Part shown: positions 1-9,422 of the stretch, piece after piece
Layout of the letters: the number at the start of each line of letters is the position of its first letter
Numbering within the stretch: the stretch's first letter is position 1
Origin: QHWT01 sp963755695
Lineage (GTDB): Bacteria; Acidobacteriota; Vicinamibacteria; Vicinamibacterales; 2-12-FULL-66-21
Direction of reading: 5' to 3'
Assembly: GCA_963755695.1 (NCBI GenBank)
Contig: CAVWLB010000010.1
Span: 2,046,001 to 2,110,000 of the forward strand
Length of the DNA stretch: 64,000 nt
Position numbers and translations under genes: made by a program
The notes under the pieces: model-generated
What the model saw: the letters and a program-made list of their open reading frames with translations, nothing else
Databases searched by the model: none
What the model was told of the DNA's origin: nothing

Positions 1-1
1 C

Positions 2-976
2 GCCGATCAGTTCCTCGACGCGCTTGCCGAGCGCGCGCGGAACGGCGTGAACGTCACGATCGTGGTCGACGCGATCGGCAGCTTCCATCTCTGGGGCCGT
101 CCGGTTGCGAGGTTGCGCGCGGCGGGCTGCCGCATCGAATCGTACCAGCGTCTCCGCTGGTATTCGCTCCACCGCATCAACAACCGTACTCACCGCGAGC
201 TGCTCATCGTCGACGGCGAGGTCGCGTTTGCCGGCGGCGCCGGGGTCGCCGACTGGTGGGCGTTTCCAACCGACGGCCATTCACGGCCGTGGCGCGACAC
301 GATGATCAGGATCGAAGGCCCGGTGGTGGCGGCCTTGCAGGGGGTCACCGCCGAGAACTGGCTCGAGTGCTGCGGCGAGATTCTCACCGGACCCGACTTC
401 TTTCCCGATCTGAAGCCGTGCGGCCAAACCACGTCGTTCGTGATCAAGAGCTCGCCGTCGGACCGTGCGACCGCGTCGCGGGTGTCGTTCCAGCTGTTGA
501 TCGAAGGAGCGGACCAGGCGGTCCGCATCTCGACGCCGTATTTCCTGCCCGACCGCGCGTTACGCCGCGCGCTGCTCGAGATGGTGAAGCGCGGGGTCAA
601 CATCATGGTGATCGTGCCCGGTGCCGCGACCGATCAGAAGTGGGTGCGCCTGGCGAGCCGGCGGATGTGGGGGCACCTGCTCCGCGGCGGCATCCGGATC
701 TTCGAATTCCGCGACGCCATGACCCACGCGAAGGTCCTGATCGTCGACAATCTCTGGGTGGTCATGGGGACGACCAACATCGACAATCGATCGTTCGAGC
801 ACAACGACGAGGTCAACGTGGCCATGCGCGATCCGGCTGTTGCCGAACGGTTGCTGCAGGACTACGAACGCGACCTCGCGGCAAGCGACGAGGTCACGCT
901 CGAACAATGGGAACGCCGCCCGTTGTGGGAGAAGATTGTGGGACCGTTCGTCTGGATCCTCGAACGGCAACAATGA
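2..976 (+). CDS. Cardiolipin synthase / phospholipase D-family protein (5' partial)
   Basis: Reading frame is open from base 2, so the true start lies left of the window; an internal GTG at 47 is not a convincing start. The product would join phosphatidyl groups at the inner membrane (cardiolipin synthesis) or act as a related PLD transphosphatidylase. Two HKD-type motifs are present. The second is canonical (HAKVLIVD followed by GTTNIDNRSFEHNDE, encoded near 725-815). The first reads HRELLIVDGEVAFAGG (near 192-240), with Glu where the catalytic Lys of HxKx4D is expected. The membrane segments normally at the N-terminus are outside the window. Family assignment is firm; activity is uncertain because of the first motif. 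The stop codon is also the first base of a large inverted repeat. Confidence 0.85.
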   Translation, partial: ADQFLDALAERARNGVNVTIVVDAIGSFHLWGRPVARLRAAGCRIESYQRLRWYSLHRINNRTHRELLIVDGEVAFAGGAGVADWWAFPTDGHSRPWRDTMIRIEGPVVAALQGVTAENWLECCGEILTGPDFFPDLKPCGQTTSFVIKSSPSDRATASRVSFQLLIEGADQAVRISTPYFLPDRALRRALLEMVKRGVNIMVIVPGAATDQKWVRLASRRMWGHLLRGGIRIFEFRDAMTHAKVLIVDNLWVVMGTTNIDNRSFEHNDEVNVAMRDPAVAERLLQDYERDLAASDEVTLEQWERRPLWEKIVGPFVWILERQQ

Positions 977-1424
977 CATTGAAGATTGGCCGACTGAAGA
1001 TTGAAGATTTATGGATTGACGATTGTCGGCGATTGACGATTCGCGGGATCGGGATTCATGTTCCAATAGACAATCGCCGCCGCAATCGGTAATCGACAAT
1101 CGGCAATACGAATTGACAGTCCTGGAATGCCTCGCGAGTCGACAATCGGCAATACGAATCGCCAAATCCTGGAATGCGTCGCAGTCGGCAATCGACAATA
1201 CCAATCGCTAATCCTGGAATGCGTCGCAGTCGGCAATCGACAATACGAATCGCTAATCCTGGAATGCGTCGCAGTCGGCAATCGACAATACGAATCGCCA
1301 AATCCTGGAATGCGTCGCAGTCGGCAATCGACAATACCAATCGCCAATCGTGAAATGCCAATCTTCAGTCCTCAATCGTCAATCCGTGAATCTTCAATCT
1401 TCAATCTGCAGTCGTCAGTGTCAT
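974..1424. repeat. Intergenic inverted array, ATTGACG/GAAGATT words, with a 45-47 bp tandem core
   Basis: This 446-base gene-free stretch is filled by repeats. The left outer arm (974-1026) and right outer arm (1374-1424) are inverted copies built of words such as GAAGATTG and ATTGACG; the left arm begins at the stop codon of the upstream gene and the right arm ends at the ATG of the next. Between them a unit containing CCTGGAATGCGTCGCAGTCG recurs at 1121, 1168, 1213, 1258 and 1304, with spacings of 45-47 bases. No protein is supported here. Confidence 0.85.
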
Positions 1425-2134
1425 GATTGATGTTCGGATTGCCACCTATAACATCCACCGCTGCCGCGGGATGGACCGCCGCGTCGTCCCGGTGCGGATC
1501 ATCGAGGTGCTTCGCGATATCGACGCCGACGTCATCGCACTGCAGGAGGTGATCGGCGCGGGACCGGCCGGCGCGGGCCAGGCCGAGGAAATCGGCGCCG
1601 GGCTCGGCATGGGATGGGTGATGAACTGCGTGCGCACGCTGCGGCAGCACCAGTTCGGCAACGTCGTGTTGAGCCGCTATCCGATCGTCCATCACAGCCA
1701 GTACCGACCTGTCGTGGCGCACCTGCGAGTCCCGGAACTGCCAGCGCGCGGACCTCGACATCGGCGGACAGATTCTGCACGTTTACAACGTGCATCTCGG
1801 CACCGCGGTGCTCGAGCGCCGCTATCAGGCGGGTCGACTCGCCTCATTCGTGCACGATCGGCGCGTGACCGGTCCGAAGATGATCCTGGGAGACTTCAAT
1901 GAATGGATGCGCGGACTCGCGACCAAGACCTTGTCAGCGCTCTTCGAGAGCGTCGATATCGCGGCGCATCTGAAGCGACGCCGCACCTATCCCGGTCTCT
2001 TCCCAGTCGTCCATCTCGATCACATTTATTACGAGGGGCGTGTCGAGGTCGCCAGCGTCGAAATGCCGCGCACGCGCAAGGCGCTCATGGCGTCCGATCA
2101 CCTGCCGCTGGTCGCAAATTTCAGAATCGGGTGA
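1423..2134 (+). CDS. Endonuclease/exonuclease/phosphatase family protein (one frameshift)
   Basis: The product resembles small cytosolic EEP-fold metal-dependent phosphoesterases of about 235 residues. The N-terminal half begins MIDVRIATYNIHRCRGMD and contains DVIALQEV, the metal-binding Glu strand of the fold. The C-terminal half continues in another frame with LHVYNVHLG, ILGDFNEW (catalytic Asn/Asp) and SDHLPLVANF (terminal His motif). The frame changes near 1700-1712, just after the residues HHSQY. All family motifs are present across the two frames, so this is most simply a sequence error in a working gene. Substrate unknown. It lies downstream of the cardiolipin synthase, and the two are often neighbours in related genomes (recollection, not checked). 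Confidence 0.8.
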
Positions 2135-2135
2135 G

Positions 2136-2266
2136 CTTCAGGCTTCAGGCTTCAGGCTTCCGGCTTCAGGCTTCGGGGACCTCGGGCTGGGTGAAACGTG
2201 GCCTGTTGCAGCGACAGTCGAACCCCTGAAGCCCGGAGCCCGGAGCCCGGAGCCTGAAGCCTGAAG
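2136..2266. repeat. Heptamer inverted array (CTTCAGG), bidirectional terminator candidate
   Basis: Six consecutive heptamers of the CTTCAGG type fill 2136-2177 and six consecutive inverted heptamers (CCTGAAG or CCCGGAG) fill 2225-2266, separated by 47 bases. The two 42-base arms could pair. The array occupies the gap between two convergent genes. Confidence 0.9.
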
Positions 2267-2271
2267 CCTTC

Positions 2272-3693
2272 TTACTGATTGAGCCGCAGCAGCGCGAGGC
2301 CGGTGACCTTTACCGCCTTGACCATGTTCTGCGGCTCGCGGTCCGTGGTGTTCTCGGGGGTATCGCCAGACGAGTGGTAGTACAGCGAGTAGTCGATCTT
2401 CAGGTTGGCCGGATCCGGAGTGCCCTTCGACTCCCATCCCGGTGTCTGTCTCAGAGACGCCAGGTGATCCCACGCGGCGGTATAGATCGTCGTCGCCGGA
2501 ATCTGCAAAGCCGTCGTACCAGTGCCGTGATATTTCTTTGGCAAGAACGCGTACGAATCGGTTCCGCCCTGTGACGGATTGGTCGTGTACTCCGTCCAGA
2601 ACCCGGGCTCGCCCGCGTAATCCGAAGCCACGGACTCGAGCGTCTTCAGCAGGGTCGCGTTCCATGGCACATCGTTCGACTCGAAATAAATCGCGTCCCG
2701 CTCTGCGCCGGTCCCGGTCTCGTCGAAGTTGAACACAGCAGCCAGTTCACCGAGACTCGCGCCTTCGCGGTCGATGTAGGCCCTCGACGAGTGGTATTCG
2801 GAGCCCCACACCGCAAATCGGATCGCGTAGCGCGGCTGCGGTAGCGCATCGCTCTTGCGGAGCGTCGCGAACACGCGCGCCATCTCCATGACCGTGGCGA
2901 CGCCGGACCCGTTGTCGTCGGCGCCGGGTCCGCCCGAGTCCGAGTCGCCGTGCGCGCAGACGAGATAGTACTTGCCCGGTTCACGTCCGGGCAGGGTGGC
3001 GACGACGGTGCGGGGCGATCGCCGCTCGATATGCGACGTGAGGGAAACGCGTGCCGTCGTCCCGGCTGCGGCCGCCGCCGCCAGCGTGCGGCCATCGAGA
3101 TAGGACACGCCAAAGACCGGCACCGGATTGTCGGCCCTGGCCGGCACTTCCTCGATGCGCGTCCAGTCCATGTAGCGGGGGGGATCGTTCGGCGCGCTGG
3201 TCAGGATCGCCAGCGGACGATTCTCGTTCGACGCGACTGCACCGTAGGCGTGCCCCACTTCGCCCGACGTATAAATGACCGCGCCCTTCCATCGCGGATC
3301 CGGTTTCGCCGCGGCCAGGTTGTCGACGGCAATGATCGGCCCGGACGACTCCGAACGTGATGCTGAGAATCCATATGGCCAGGCAGACTCGATCACCTCG
3401 CCCGAGGCGAGCGTGACCTGCCAGCGATCTTCCCAGTGCGCGAGTTTGGGCGGATCGGTGAAGACCTCGGTCTTCAGCCCGAGACGGGTGAAATACTGCT
3501 CGAGGAACGACGCGGCCTGGTCGCCGGACGGTGTCCCACCCATGCGCGGGCCGAGCGCGACGAGATTGTGAACGGCCTGGACCAGCGCGGTCGTGCTGAC
3601 CGCGTCAGCGTAAGCCCGCTCTGTGGCGCGATTGGCTGGAGGAACGACCTGAAAAACGAAGAGGCCGAGAAGAAACGGGAGGCGTGCGATCAC
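2272..3693 (-). CDS. Exported M28-family zinc aminopeptidase
   Basis: A 473-residue zinc metallopeptidase predicted to cleave N-terminal residues from peptides outside the cytoplasm. The GTG start is followed by a hydrophobic signal peptide (residues 1 to about 22). M28 zinc-site residues can be read in order: His in CAHGD (about 248), Asp in ADDNGSG (about 259), Glu in WGSEYHS, Asp in NFDETG, and a late His in YYHSSGDTPEN. A protease-associated-like insert precedes the catalytic part. It is the last gene of a minus-strand operon headed by an ECF sigma factor and overlaps the preceding 74-residue gene by 4 bases. Substrate is not predictable. Confidence 0.88.
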   Translation of the reverse strand: MIARLPFLLGLFVFQVVPPANRATERAYADAVSTTALVQAVHNLVALGPRMGGTPSGDQAASFLEQYFTRLGLKTEVFTDPPKLAHWEDRWQVTLASGEVIESAWPYGFSASRSESSGPIIAVDNLAAAKPDPRWKGAVIYTSGEVGHAYGAVASNENRPLAILTSAPNDPPRYMDWTRIEEVPARADNPVPVFGVSYLDGRTLAAAAAAGTTARVSLTSHIERRSPRTVVATLPGREPGKYYLVCAHGDSDSGGPGADDNGSGVATVMEMARVFATLRKSDALPQPRYAIRFAVWGSEYHSSRAYIDREGASLGELAAVFNFDETGTGAERDAIYFESNDVPWNATLLKTLESVASDYAGEPGFWTEYTTNPSQGGTDSYAFLPKKYHGTGTTALQIPATTIYTAAWDHLASLRQTPGWESKGTPDPANLKIDYSLYYHSSGDTPENTTDREPQNMVKAVKVTGLALLRLNQ

Positions 3694-3914
3694 CCTTCTT
3701 CTTCGTACTCTTCCTCGGTCGGAAGTCCCGGACGCGTCGGCGGACGGAGCGCTTCACGGTAGTCGTAAAGCGGAAGTCCGGCGACGTGAATCGTGAGCGG
3801 ACACCCGGGCGCCTTCATGTCGACAACAACCGTGACAGGGCTGCCCTCGACGCCGTCACGAAATGCGAGGCGGCAGCCGCAAGCGAGGCGCGCGTGTGTG
3901 AATCCTTTCAGCAT
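3690..3914 (-). CDS. Small conserved-looking protein of 74 residues
   Basis: Not recognised. It begins MLKGFTHARLACGCRL, has Cys residues in an ACGC pair plus a later Cys in APGCPL, and ends with an acidic EEEYEEEG tail. There is no signal peptide or membrane segment. Support for it being real is positional: the start is 14 bases downstream of the thioredoxin stop, and its stop overlaps the GTG start of the M28 peptidase by 4 bases, which suggests translational coupling. The Cys residues could bind metal; this is speculation. Confidence 0.6.
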   Translation of the reverse strand: MLKGFTHARLACGCRLAFRDGVEGSPVTVVVDMKAPGCPLTIHVAGLPLYDYREALRPPTRPGLPTEEEYEEEG

Positions 3915-3928
3915 TCCCGACGATCATA

Positions 3929-4495
3929 CTACAGGAGCGCCCTGATCTCGCGTTCGAACTGGTCCTTCGTCGCCGGCCCCATGTGCTTGCGGCAGATCGT
4001 GCCGTCCCTGGCAATGAAGAACGTCATTGGCACGCCGTAGAATGGCCCGTAGGCCGTTTCGATATCGGGAGTCATCTGCAGAACGGGATATTGCATCCGC
4101 CATTCCTTCATGAACGGCCGGAGCTGTTCGACGGTGTCATCGATTGAGACGCCGACGATCACGAGTCCCTTGTCCTTGTACCGATCGTAGAGCTCGACGA
4201 ACGCGGGGATTTCCTCTTTGCAGGGAGCACACCACGTCGCCCAGAAGTTCAGGATCACCACCTTGCCCTTGTAGTCGGCCATCTTCACCGGGACGTCGTT
4301 ATGATCCTTCAGGACGAAATCGAGCTTCGCGGTGCTCGTTCCGTCGCACGTCTTCCCTTCGGCCGCCACATCCGCATTCCGGCTTCCGGATGGAGACGGC
4401 CGCAGCTGTTCCCCGCCCGAGCCCTTCAGCAATGGCAGCGTCAGCAGTCCGAGTGCGAGCGCCGCGGCCCCGGCAACGATCCAGCGAGAGTTCAT
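3929..4495 (-). CDS. TlpA/ResA-like thiol-disulfide oxidoreductase
   Basis: A 188-residue membrane-anchored or exported thioredoxin-fold protein that reduces or exchanges disulfides outside the cytoplasm. An N-terminal hydrophobic segment (about residues 6-24) precedes an AhpC/TSA-Redoxin type domain with FWATWCAPCKEE, the CxxC active site at roughly residue 91-94, and the cis-Pro loop GVPMTFF. It sits between the anti-sigma gene and the small protein and M28 peptidase, so it may be expressed under the ECF sigma factor, perhaps in an envelope redox or protein-quality response (inference). An extra Cys in KTCDG lies before the domain. Confidence 0.9.
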   Translation of the reverse strand: MNSRWIVAGAAALALGLLTLPLLKGSGGEQLRPSPSGSRNADVAAEGKTCDGTSTAKLDFVLKDHNDVPVKMADYKGKVVILNFWATWCAPCKEEIPAFVELYDRYKDKGLVIVGVSIDDTVEQLRPFMKEWRMQYPVLQMTPDIETAYGPFYGVPMTFFIARDGTICRKHMGPATKDQFEREIRALL

Positions 4496-4535
4496 AAATT
4501 CCTCGACGTCTCGACCCAGCGCTCAGCGAGCGCGG

Positions 4536-5330
4536 TCAGCGTGCATGCGTTTTGACGTAGTTGACGATGTGCGAGAAGTCGGTGGGATGCCCGTCCGCGA
4601 GCACGGCGTAAGTGCGGCCGTTGGCCGACCAGATGGCCGTGTCCCGGCCCATGACCTCGAGCACCCGCTCGCGACCCGTCGCGTGCGGCAGCACGAACAC
4701 CGATAGCGGCTCGCCCCGCCAGAGATACATCGCGTGCGCCACGCGACCGTCGGTGGAAAGGCACCGGCGAACCGTCAGGAGCCGCAGTTGTTCGTCGCCT
4801 GCCGACGGGGGCAGCATGATCGGCCATCCCTGCTCGCGCTCCCATTTGCTGTCGAGAACCTCGGCATCGCCCACCTTCGAGGTGTCCCCTTTGAACTGGA
4901 AGCATTTCGCGTGATCGAGCGCCAGACCGGTGGCAAGCGCCTGCACGCCGCTGTTGATCCCGCTCACGAACACGCCCGCCACCGCAAGCACGAGCGTCGC
5001 GGCCAAAGAGAGCGGAAGCCAGCGCGGGAAGCCTGAGGCCGGAAGCCGGAAGCCGGACCGCATCCCCGGTTGCCGCGCCGGCGCGAAGGCGGATGCCTGG
5101 TGCGCGGCGCAGCGCTCGCGCAGCCGGTCCGGAGCGCAGCATCGCAGTTCGTCGCGGTGCTGGTGAATTACCTCGCGCGCGGCACGCTCGGCGGTCTCTT
5201 GATCTCGGCACGGCGGGCACGCCGACAGGTGGGCGTCGACTTCACGACGTTCTTCCGGCGTCGCCTCCTCGTCGACGTAGGGCGTAAGTCGTTCATCGAG
5301 GTCACGGCAGCGGCGAATCGGCTGGTCCAT
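4536..5330 (-). CDS. Transmembrane zinc-finger anti-sigma factor
   Basis: A 264-residue protein with an N-terminal zf-HC2 anti-sigma domain: HLSACPPC at about 34-41 is the H-x3-C-x2-C zinc signature. A linker then leads to a single membrane span (about residues 103-124, LPLSLAATLVLAVAGVFVSG) and a periplasmic sensor domain of about 140 residues without recognised motifs. It follows the ECF sigma gene by 8 bases, the standard arrangement for a sigma/anti-sigma pair, and should hold the sigma factor inactive at the membrane. The cytoplasmic linker carries a short heptamer repeat (about 5034-5056) encoding GFRLPASG, matching the intergenic arrays. Confidence 0.85.
   Translation of the reverse strand: MDQPIRRCRDLDERLTPYVDEEATPEERREVDAHLSACPPCRDQETAERAAREVIHQHRDELRCCAPDRLRERCAAHQASAFAPARQPGMRSGFRLPASGFPRWLPLSLAATLVLAVAGVFVSGINSGVQALATGLALDHAKCFQFKGDTSKVGDAEVLDSKWEREQGWPIMLPPSAGDEQLRLLTVRRCLSTDGRVAHAMYLWRGEPLSVFVLPHATGRERVLEVMGRDTAIWSANGRTYAVLADGHPTDFSHIVNYVKTHAR
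5034..5056 (-). repeat. In-gene heptamer repeat inside the anti-sigma linker
   Basis: Read on the minus strand this is CTTCCGG, CTTCCGG, CCTCAGG, CTTCC: the same word family as the intergenic array at 2136-2266. Three heptamers are 21 bases, so the reading frame is kept. Only one arm is present. Confidence 0.65.
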
Positions 5331-5338
5331 AGGAAAGG

Positions 5339-5965
5339 TCAGCGGGAAGCGACACGCCGCGCAGCGTCCGCGCGGCGGGCCTGCAGCCGTTCAAACAGCG
5401 TGCGGCGACCGCGCGAGATACGGGACATCACCGTTCCAATCGGCACGTCGAGGACCCCGGCGATTTCGGCATATGACAATTCTTCCACGTCGCGCAGCCA
5501 CACGGCCTGGCGGAATGCTTCGGGCAGCGCGTCGAGCGCCGCCTGAAGATCCGCATCGAGCGTTGCGCGCGACAGCAACTGCTCCGGGGTGTCGCGATCG
5601 CCGGCGCCATCCGCCGCCCGATCGACCGCCTCGCTGTCCACGTCGACCGGGGTGCGGACCTCGTGGCGGCGCATGTTCCGATACGTGTTGTGAAGGATGG
5701 TAAACAGCCACGCCTTCAAGTTGGTGCCACGCTCGAACTGGTGCGCCGACCGGAATGCCTTGAGATAGGTGTCCTGCACCAGATCCTCGGCATCCTGCGG
5801 CCGCCGCGTCAGGCGGAGTGCTGTGCCGTAGAGGCTGTCGAGGTGCAAAAGTGCCTCTTGCGCAAACTGAGCGTCCTCCGCGGGGGGAGGGCACCGGGCG
5901 CACGGCCAGATTGGCGGCGAAACACCATGAGCGGATCCCGCAAAACCGCCCAGTGGATACAACAC
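5339..5965 (-). CDS. ECF-family RNA polymerase sigma factor
   Basis: Region 2 is visible as LYGTALRLTRRPQDAEDLVQ and KAWLFTILHNTYRN, and region 4 as ALPEAFRQAVWLRDVEELSY followed by AEIAGVLDVPIGTVMSRISR, a helix-turn-helix for -35 recognition. The listed GTG start gives about 30 extra residues before the conserved region, so a start nearer 5880 is possible. It is the first gene of a five-gene minus operon with its anti-sigma factor, a TlpA thioredoxin, a small protein and an M28 peptidase, which are its likely local targets (inference). Trigger unknown. Confidence 0.9.
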   Translation of the reverse strand: MLYPLGGFAGSAHGVSPPIWPCARCPPPAEDAQFAQEALLHLDSLYGTALRLTRRPQDAEDLVQDTYLKAFRSAHQFERGTNLKAWLFTILHNTYRNMRRHEVRTPVDVDSEAVDRAADGAGDRDTPEQLLSRATLDADLQAALDALPEAFRQAVWLRDVEELSYAEIAGVLDVPIGTVMSRISRGRRTLFERLQARRADAARRVASR

Positions 5966-6187
5966 CGGCAGGCTGCGGGTTTATTCCATCAATTGTAACG
6001 CGGAGAGGACAACGTCGATGCCGGCGGTGGACACCCCGCCCGGGGACCCCTCAGGTGGCGCGGGGTTGGCGAGCTCGTCGGCGGTACATGGCTTGCTGCC
6101 GCCGCCTTGTGCCGTCCTGTCCGGGGGACGGGGTCGTTGCGACAAACGTCATAGCTACAGTAACATCGGCACCACTCGAGGTGAATC

Positions 6188-9100
6188 ATGCGCACGCGCA
6201 GCTGGCGCGGCCTCCGATCGCCGTTCGGCCTTGCAGTTTTTGCGTTCGTCTACGTGGCGGGAACGATCGCGGCAAGCGCCCAGACGCCGTTCGTGCCGTA
6301 CTACAACAAGAACCGAGTCAAGTACCGACCATTTCAACTGGCGCATCTACACGACCGACCATTTTGAGATCTATTACTACCCGGAGATCGAGCAGCACCT
6401 CGAGCGCGTGACCAGCTACGCGGAAAGCGCGTACCAGCAGGTCAGCGCCGAGCTGAAGCACGACCTCGCCTTCAAAGTGCCGCTCGTCCTTTATAAAACG
6501 GCGAGCGAATTCCAGCAGCAGAACATCGAGCCCGGTGAATTGCCGGAAGGCGTGCTCGCCTTTGCCGAGCCGTACCGGGACCGGATGGTGCTGCCGATCG
6601 ACGAACCCTCCGATGCGCTCTATCGCTTGATCACTCACGAGCTCACTCACATCTTCGAATTCGACATCATTCCACGCACGCTGCTTCGCCGGGGGCTGCC
6701 TCTGTGGGTCGATGAAGGATTGTCCGACTACATGACCGGGTACTGGAACTCGTTCGATCTGATGTCGGTGCGGGACGCCGCGATTGCCGACATCATCCCG
6801 TCGATGAGCGATTTCCAGGGCGTGCAATTCGCCGACGGGCGGTTGCCCTACAACCTCGGCCACGCGGCGTTCGAGTTCATCGAATCGAAGTGGGGCCCCG
6901 AAGGATTGCGGCAGTTCCTCTTCGCGCTGCGGAAGGCGGTCATCGGCGGCGGCGATAGCGCCTACGAGGAAGCCTTCAAACTCAAGCCAGAGGAATTCGA
7001 CGAGCAGTTCGACAAGTACTTAAAGGATAGGTTCAAGCCGTTCCGAGACAAGGAGCGGCCGCAGGACTACGGAAAGGATCTGGCGCCGAAACGCGACAAG
7101 ACGCCGTACGTGTCGGTCGTCTCGATCGAGCCGTCCCCCTCGGGCGATCTCGTCGCGGTGGCCGCCGGCAACCGCAAGGATCAGGAACTCGACATCATCC
7201 TGATGTCGACCAAGGACGGCAAGGTTATCCGCAATCTCACCGGCGGCTTCAACACCGGCTTCGGGTTTGAATACATCGCGACGCCTGGTGGCTTCCGCGG
7301 GAACGCGGTGCCGTGGATGTCGTGGTCGCCGGTCGGCGATCGGCTCACGTACTTCGCGCGCAGGGAGAAGCAGAAGACGCTCGTCCTCCAGAACGTCCTC
7401 ACCGGCAAGATCGAGAAAAAGATCGACCTGAAGTCGGTGGACATGCCGGAATCACCGGACTTCAGCCCGGATGGCAAATCCATCGCCTTTGCCGCGCTCC
7501 GAAGTGCGGTGGGCGACATCTTCGTCATCGACGTCGAGAGCGGCCAGATTCAGAACATCACCAACGATCAGTTCGGCGACTACGCGCCGACCTGGGCCCC
7601 CGACGGCAAGTCGATCGTGTTCATCAAACGCGTCAGTGGCAACGACAAGCTGTTCCGCTACGACGTCGCAACGAAACAGCAGCACCAGCTCACGTTTGGC
7701 ACGCACGACGACGGCGCCGCGCAGTTCCTCGATGCCGAGACGCTGGTGTTCCCGTCAACCGCGGTCGACCCGAGCCAGCCGATCACGCCGGAAGTGGCGA
7801 AGAACGGCAACATCTACAACATCTGGACGCTGAACACGAAGAACGGCGAGCTGCGTCAGTATACGGACGCGCTCGGCGGCAACGTCTCGCCGGTGCCGCT
7901 CAGGGATGAAAACAAGCAGCTGCGCATCGCGTTCGTCACCTACTACAAGGGTGAATACGGCATCCACACACTGCCGCAGCAGAAGGAACCGATCCATACC
8001 GTCGCGAGCGCGGACTTCGGCTCGGAGGCCCCGTACATCGAGTTCCAGCCGCCGCTCAGCCACACCCTGGTCAAGCAGAACGAGCGGACCAAGGGCAAAT
8101 TCGAGAAGCTGTTCCTCGAAGGACGGCCGCCGGTCAACGTGGGCGTGACCAGCGGTGGCGACCTGTTCGGCGGCACCCAGGTCACGTTCACCGACGTGCT
8201 TGGCGATCAGCAGTTCAACCTCTACGCCGAGTCGGTTTCGCAGTACCGTTCGTTGTCGTTTTCCTACTTGAACCTGTCGCGCAGGTTCCAGTACGCGCTG
8301 CAAGGGTTCTCGCAGACGCAGTTCTACTACGGCCTGTACGGCGGACAGCTGTACAACAGCGACATCTTCCTCGACCGCGATCAGGCGCTGGCGACCCAGA
8401 CGAACCGCGGCGGTTCAGCCTTCGGGATCTATCCCGTCAACCGCTACTCCCGCTTCGAGCTCGGCGCCGGGCTCTACAACTTCAATCAGAGTTACAACAA
8501 CGATACGCTGCAGCAGATCGCCGAAGCGTATCAGGTTGCAACCTACGGTTCGCCCTTGTTCGTGAGCGGCACGATCATGCCGTTCAGCGCCGCCTACGTG
8601 CGCGAGACCACGGTCTTCCGCGAGTATGGCCCGCTCTCCGGCGAAACGATGCGGCTGGCCTACGAGTATGCGCCGCCGCTCGGCAGTTTCCTGTCACGCC
8701 AGACCGTCGACCTCGACGCACGGAAGTACATCCGCCTCGCCTCCAACGGCGTGCTTGCCTTCCGCGCTCGCGGCTTCAAGAGCTGGGGCGACTCCCCCGG
8801 CTACCTGTACTTCGGCGGGAACTCCGAGATGCGCGGCTGGGACTACCTCCAGTTCCTCGGTCACAAGGCGTTCTTCACCGACGCGGAACTGCGATTCCCG
8901 CTGATCGAGGCCGCGCTCACGCCGATTGGCGTCATCGGCGGCCTGCGGGCGGTGGCGTTCGCGAACCTCGGGGCCGCGGGATTCAACGGCCAGTCGTACA
9001 CCGTCTTTACGCGCGATCCGACGACGGTCGACGTGATTACCGGGTTTGTCGAGGATCCCACCACAATTCAGGGTGTCCGCCCGGTCACCGAGACCCGCAG

Positions 9101-9326
9101 CATCAGCGGGCTGCGACTCGTCGATGCGCGCGCGTCGTACGGCCTGGGCCTGGAAACCTTCGCGCTGGGATTCCCGATCCACTTCGACTGGTCGTGGCGG
9201 ACGCTGCTCAACCGGGACTGGGAAGACTACGTGTTCGCGTTCAATGCGCTGTCGGACGGCGAGACCAGCGGCAGCCATTGGCTGCGGCATGCGAAATTCT
9301 CGGTCTGGATCGGATACGACTTCTAA
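6188..9326 (+). CDS. Exported gluzincin protease-like / beta-propeller / BamA-type barrel fusion (one frameshift)
   Basis: About 1045 residues in three parts. The ATG at 6188 gives a signal peptide ending near ASAQ; the frame then breaks near 6333, where one extra C (TACCGACC for TAC GAC C) separates KNRVKY from the downstream HFNWRIYTTDHFEIYYYPE. Part one is peptidase-MA-like with HELTH and a later Glu in WVDEGLSDY. Part two is a TolB/PD40 propeller with blades such as FSPDGKSIAFA and WAPDGKSIVFI. Part three is an outer-membrane surface-antigen barrel with YFGGNSEMRGW, AELRFPL and a terminal aromatic (GYDF). The protein should sit in the outer membrane with its protease and propeller parts in the periplasm or outside. 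Function unknown. An open frame upstream (from 6018) lacks signal features and is probably not translated. Confidence 0.8.
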
Positions 9327-9337
9327 CGCGTCTCAAT

Positions 9338-9418
9338 GTCAGATGCTGGATGCTGAATGCCGACACGGCTCTCGTGAACCGCTTTGGCATCCGGCATCCG
9401 GGCCGTCAGACATTCGAC
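9338..9418. repeat. Short inverted heptamer array (GATGCTG / GGCATCC)
   Basis: ATGCTGGATGCTGAATGCC on the left faces TGGCATCCGGCATCCGG on the right, inside the gap between the barrel gene and the next zinc-finger gene. Outer edges TGTCAGA and CAGACAT also pair imperfectly. Confidence 0.65.
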
Positions 9419-9422
9419 TTCC

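Noticed and set aside
1121..1350. CRISPR-like spacing of 45-47 base repeats
   Set aside because: Units are contiguous tandem copies with no unique spacers, and no cas genes are in the window.
6018..6187. Upstream extension of the large fusion protein from 6018
   Set aside because: The extension lacks a signal sequence and low-complexity codons suggest non-coding; the ATG at 6188 gives a clear signal peptide in the neighbouring frame that the one-base error explains.
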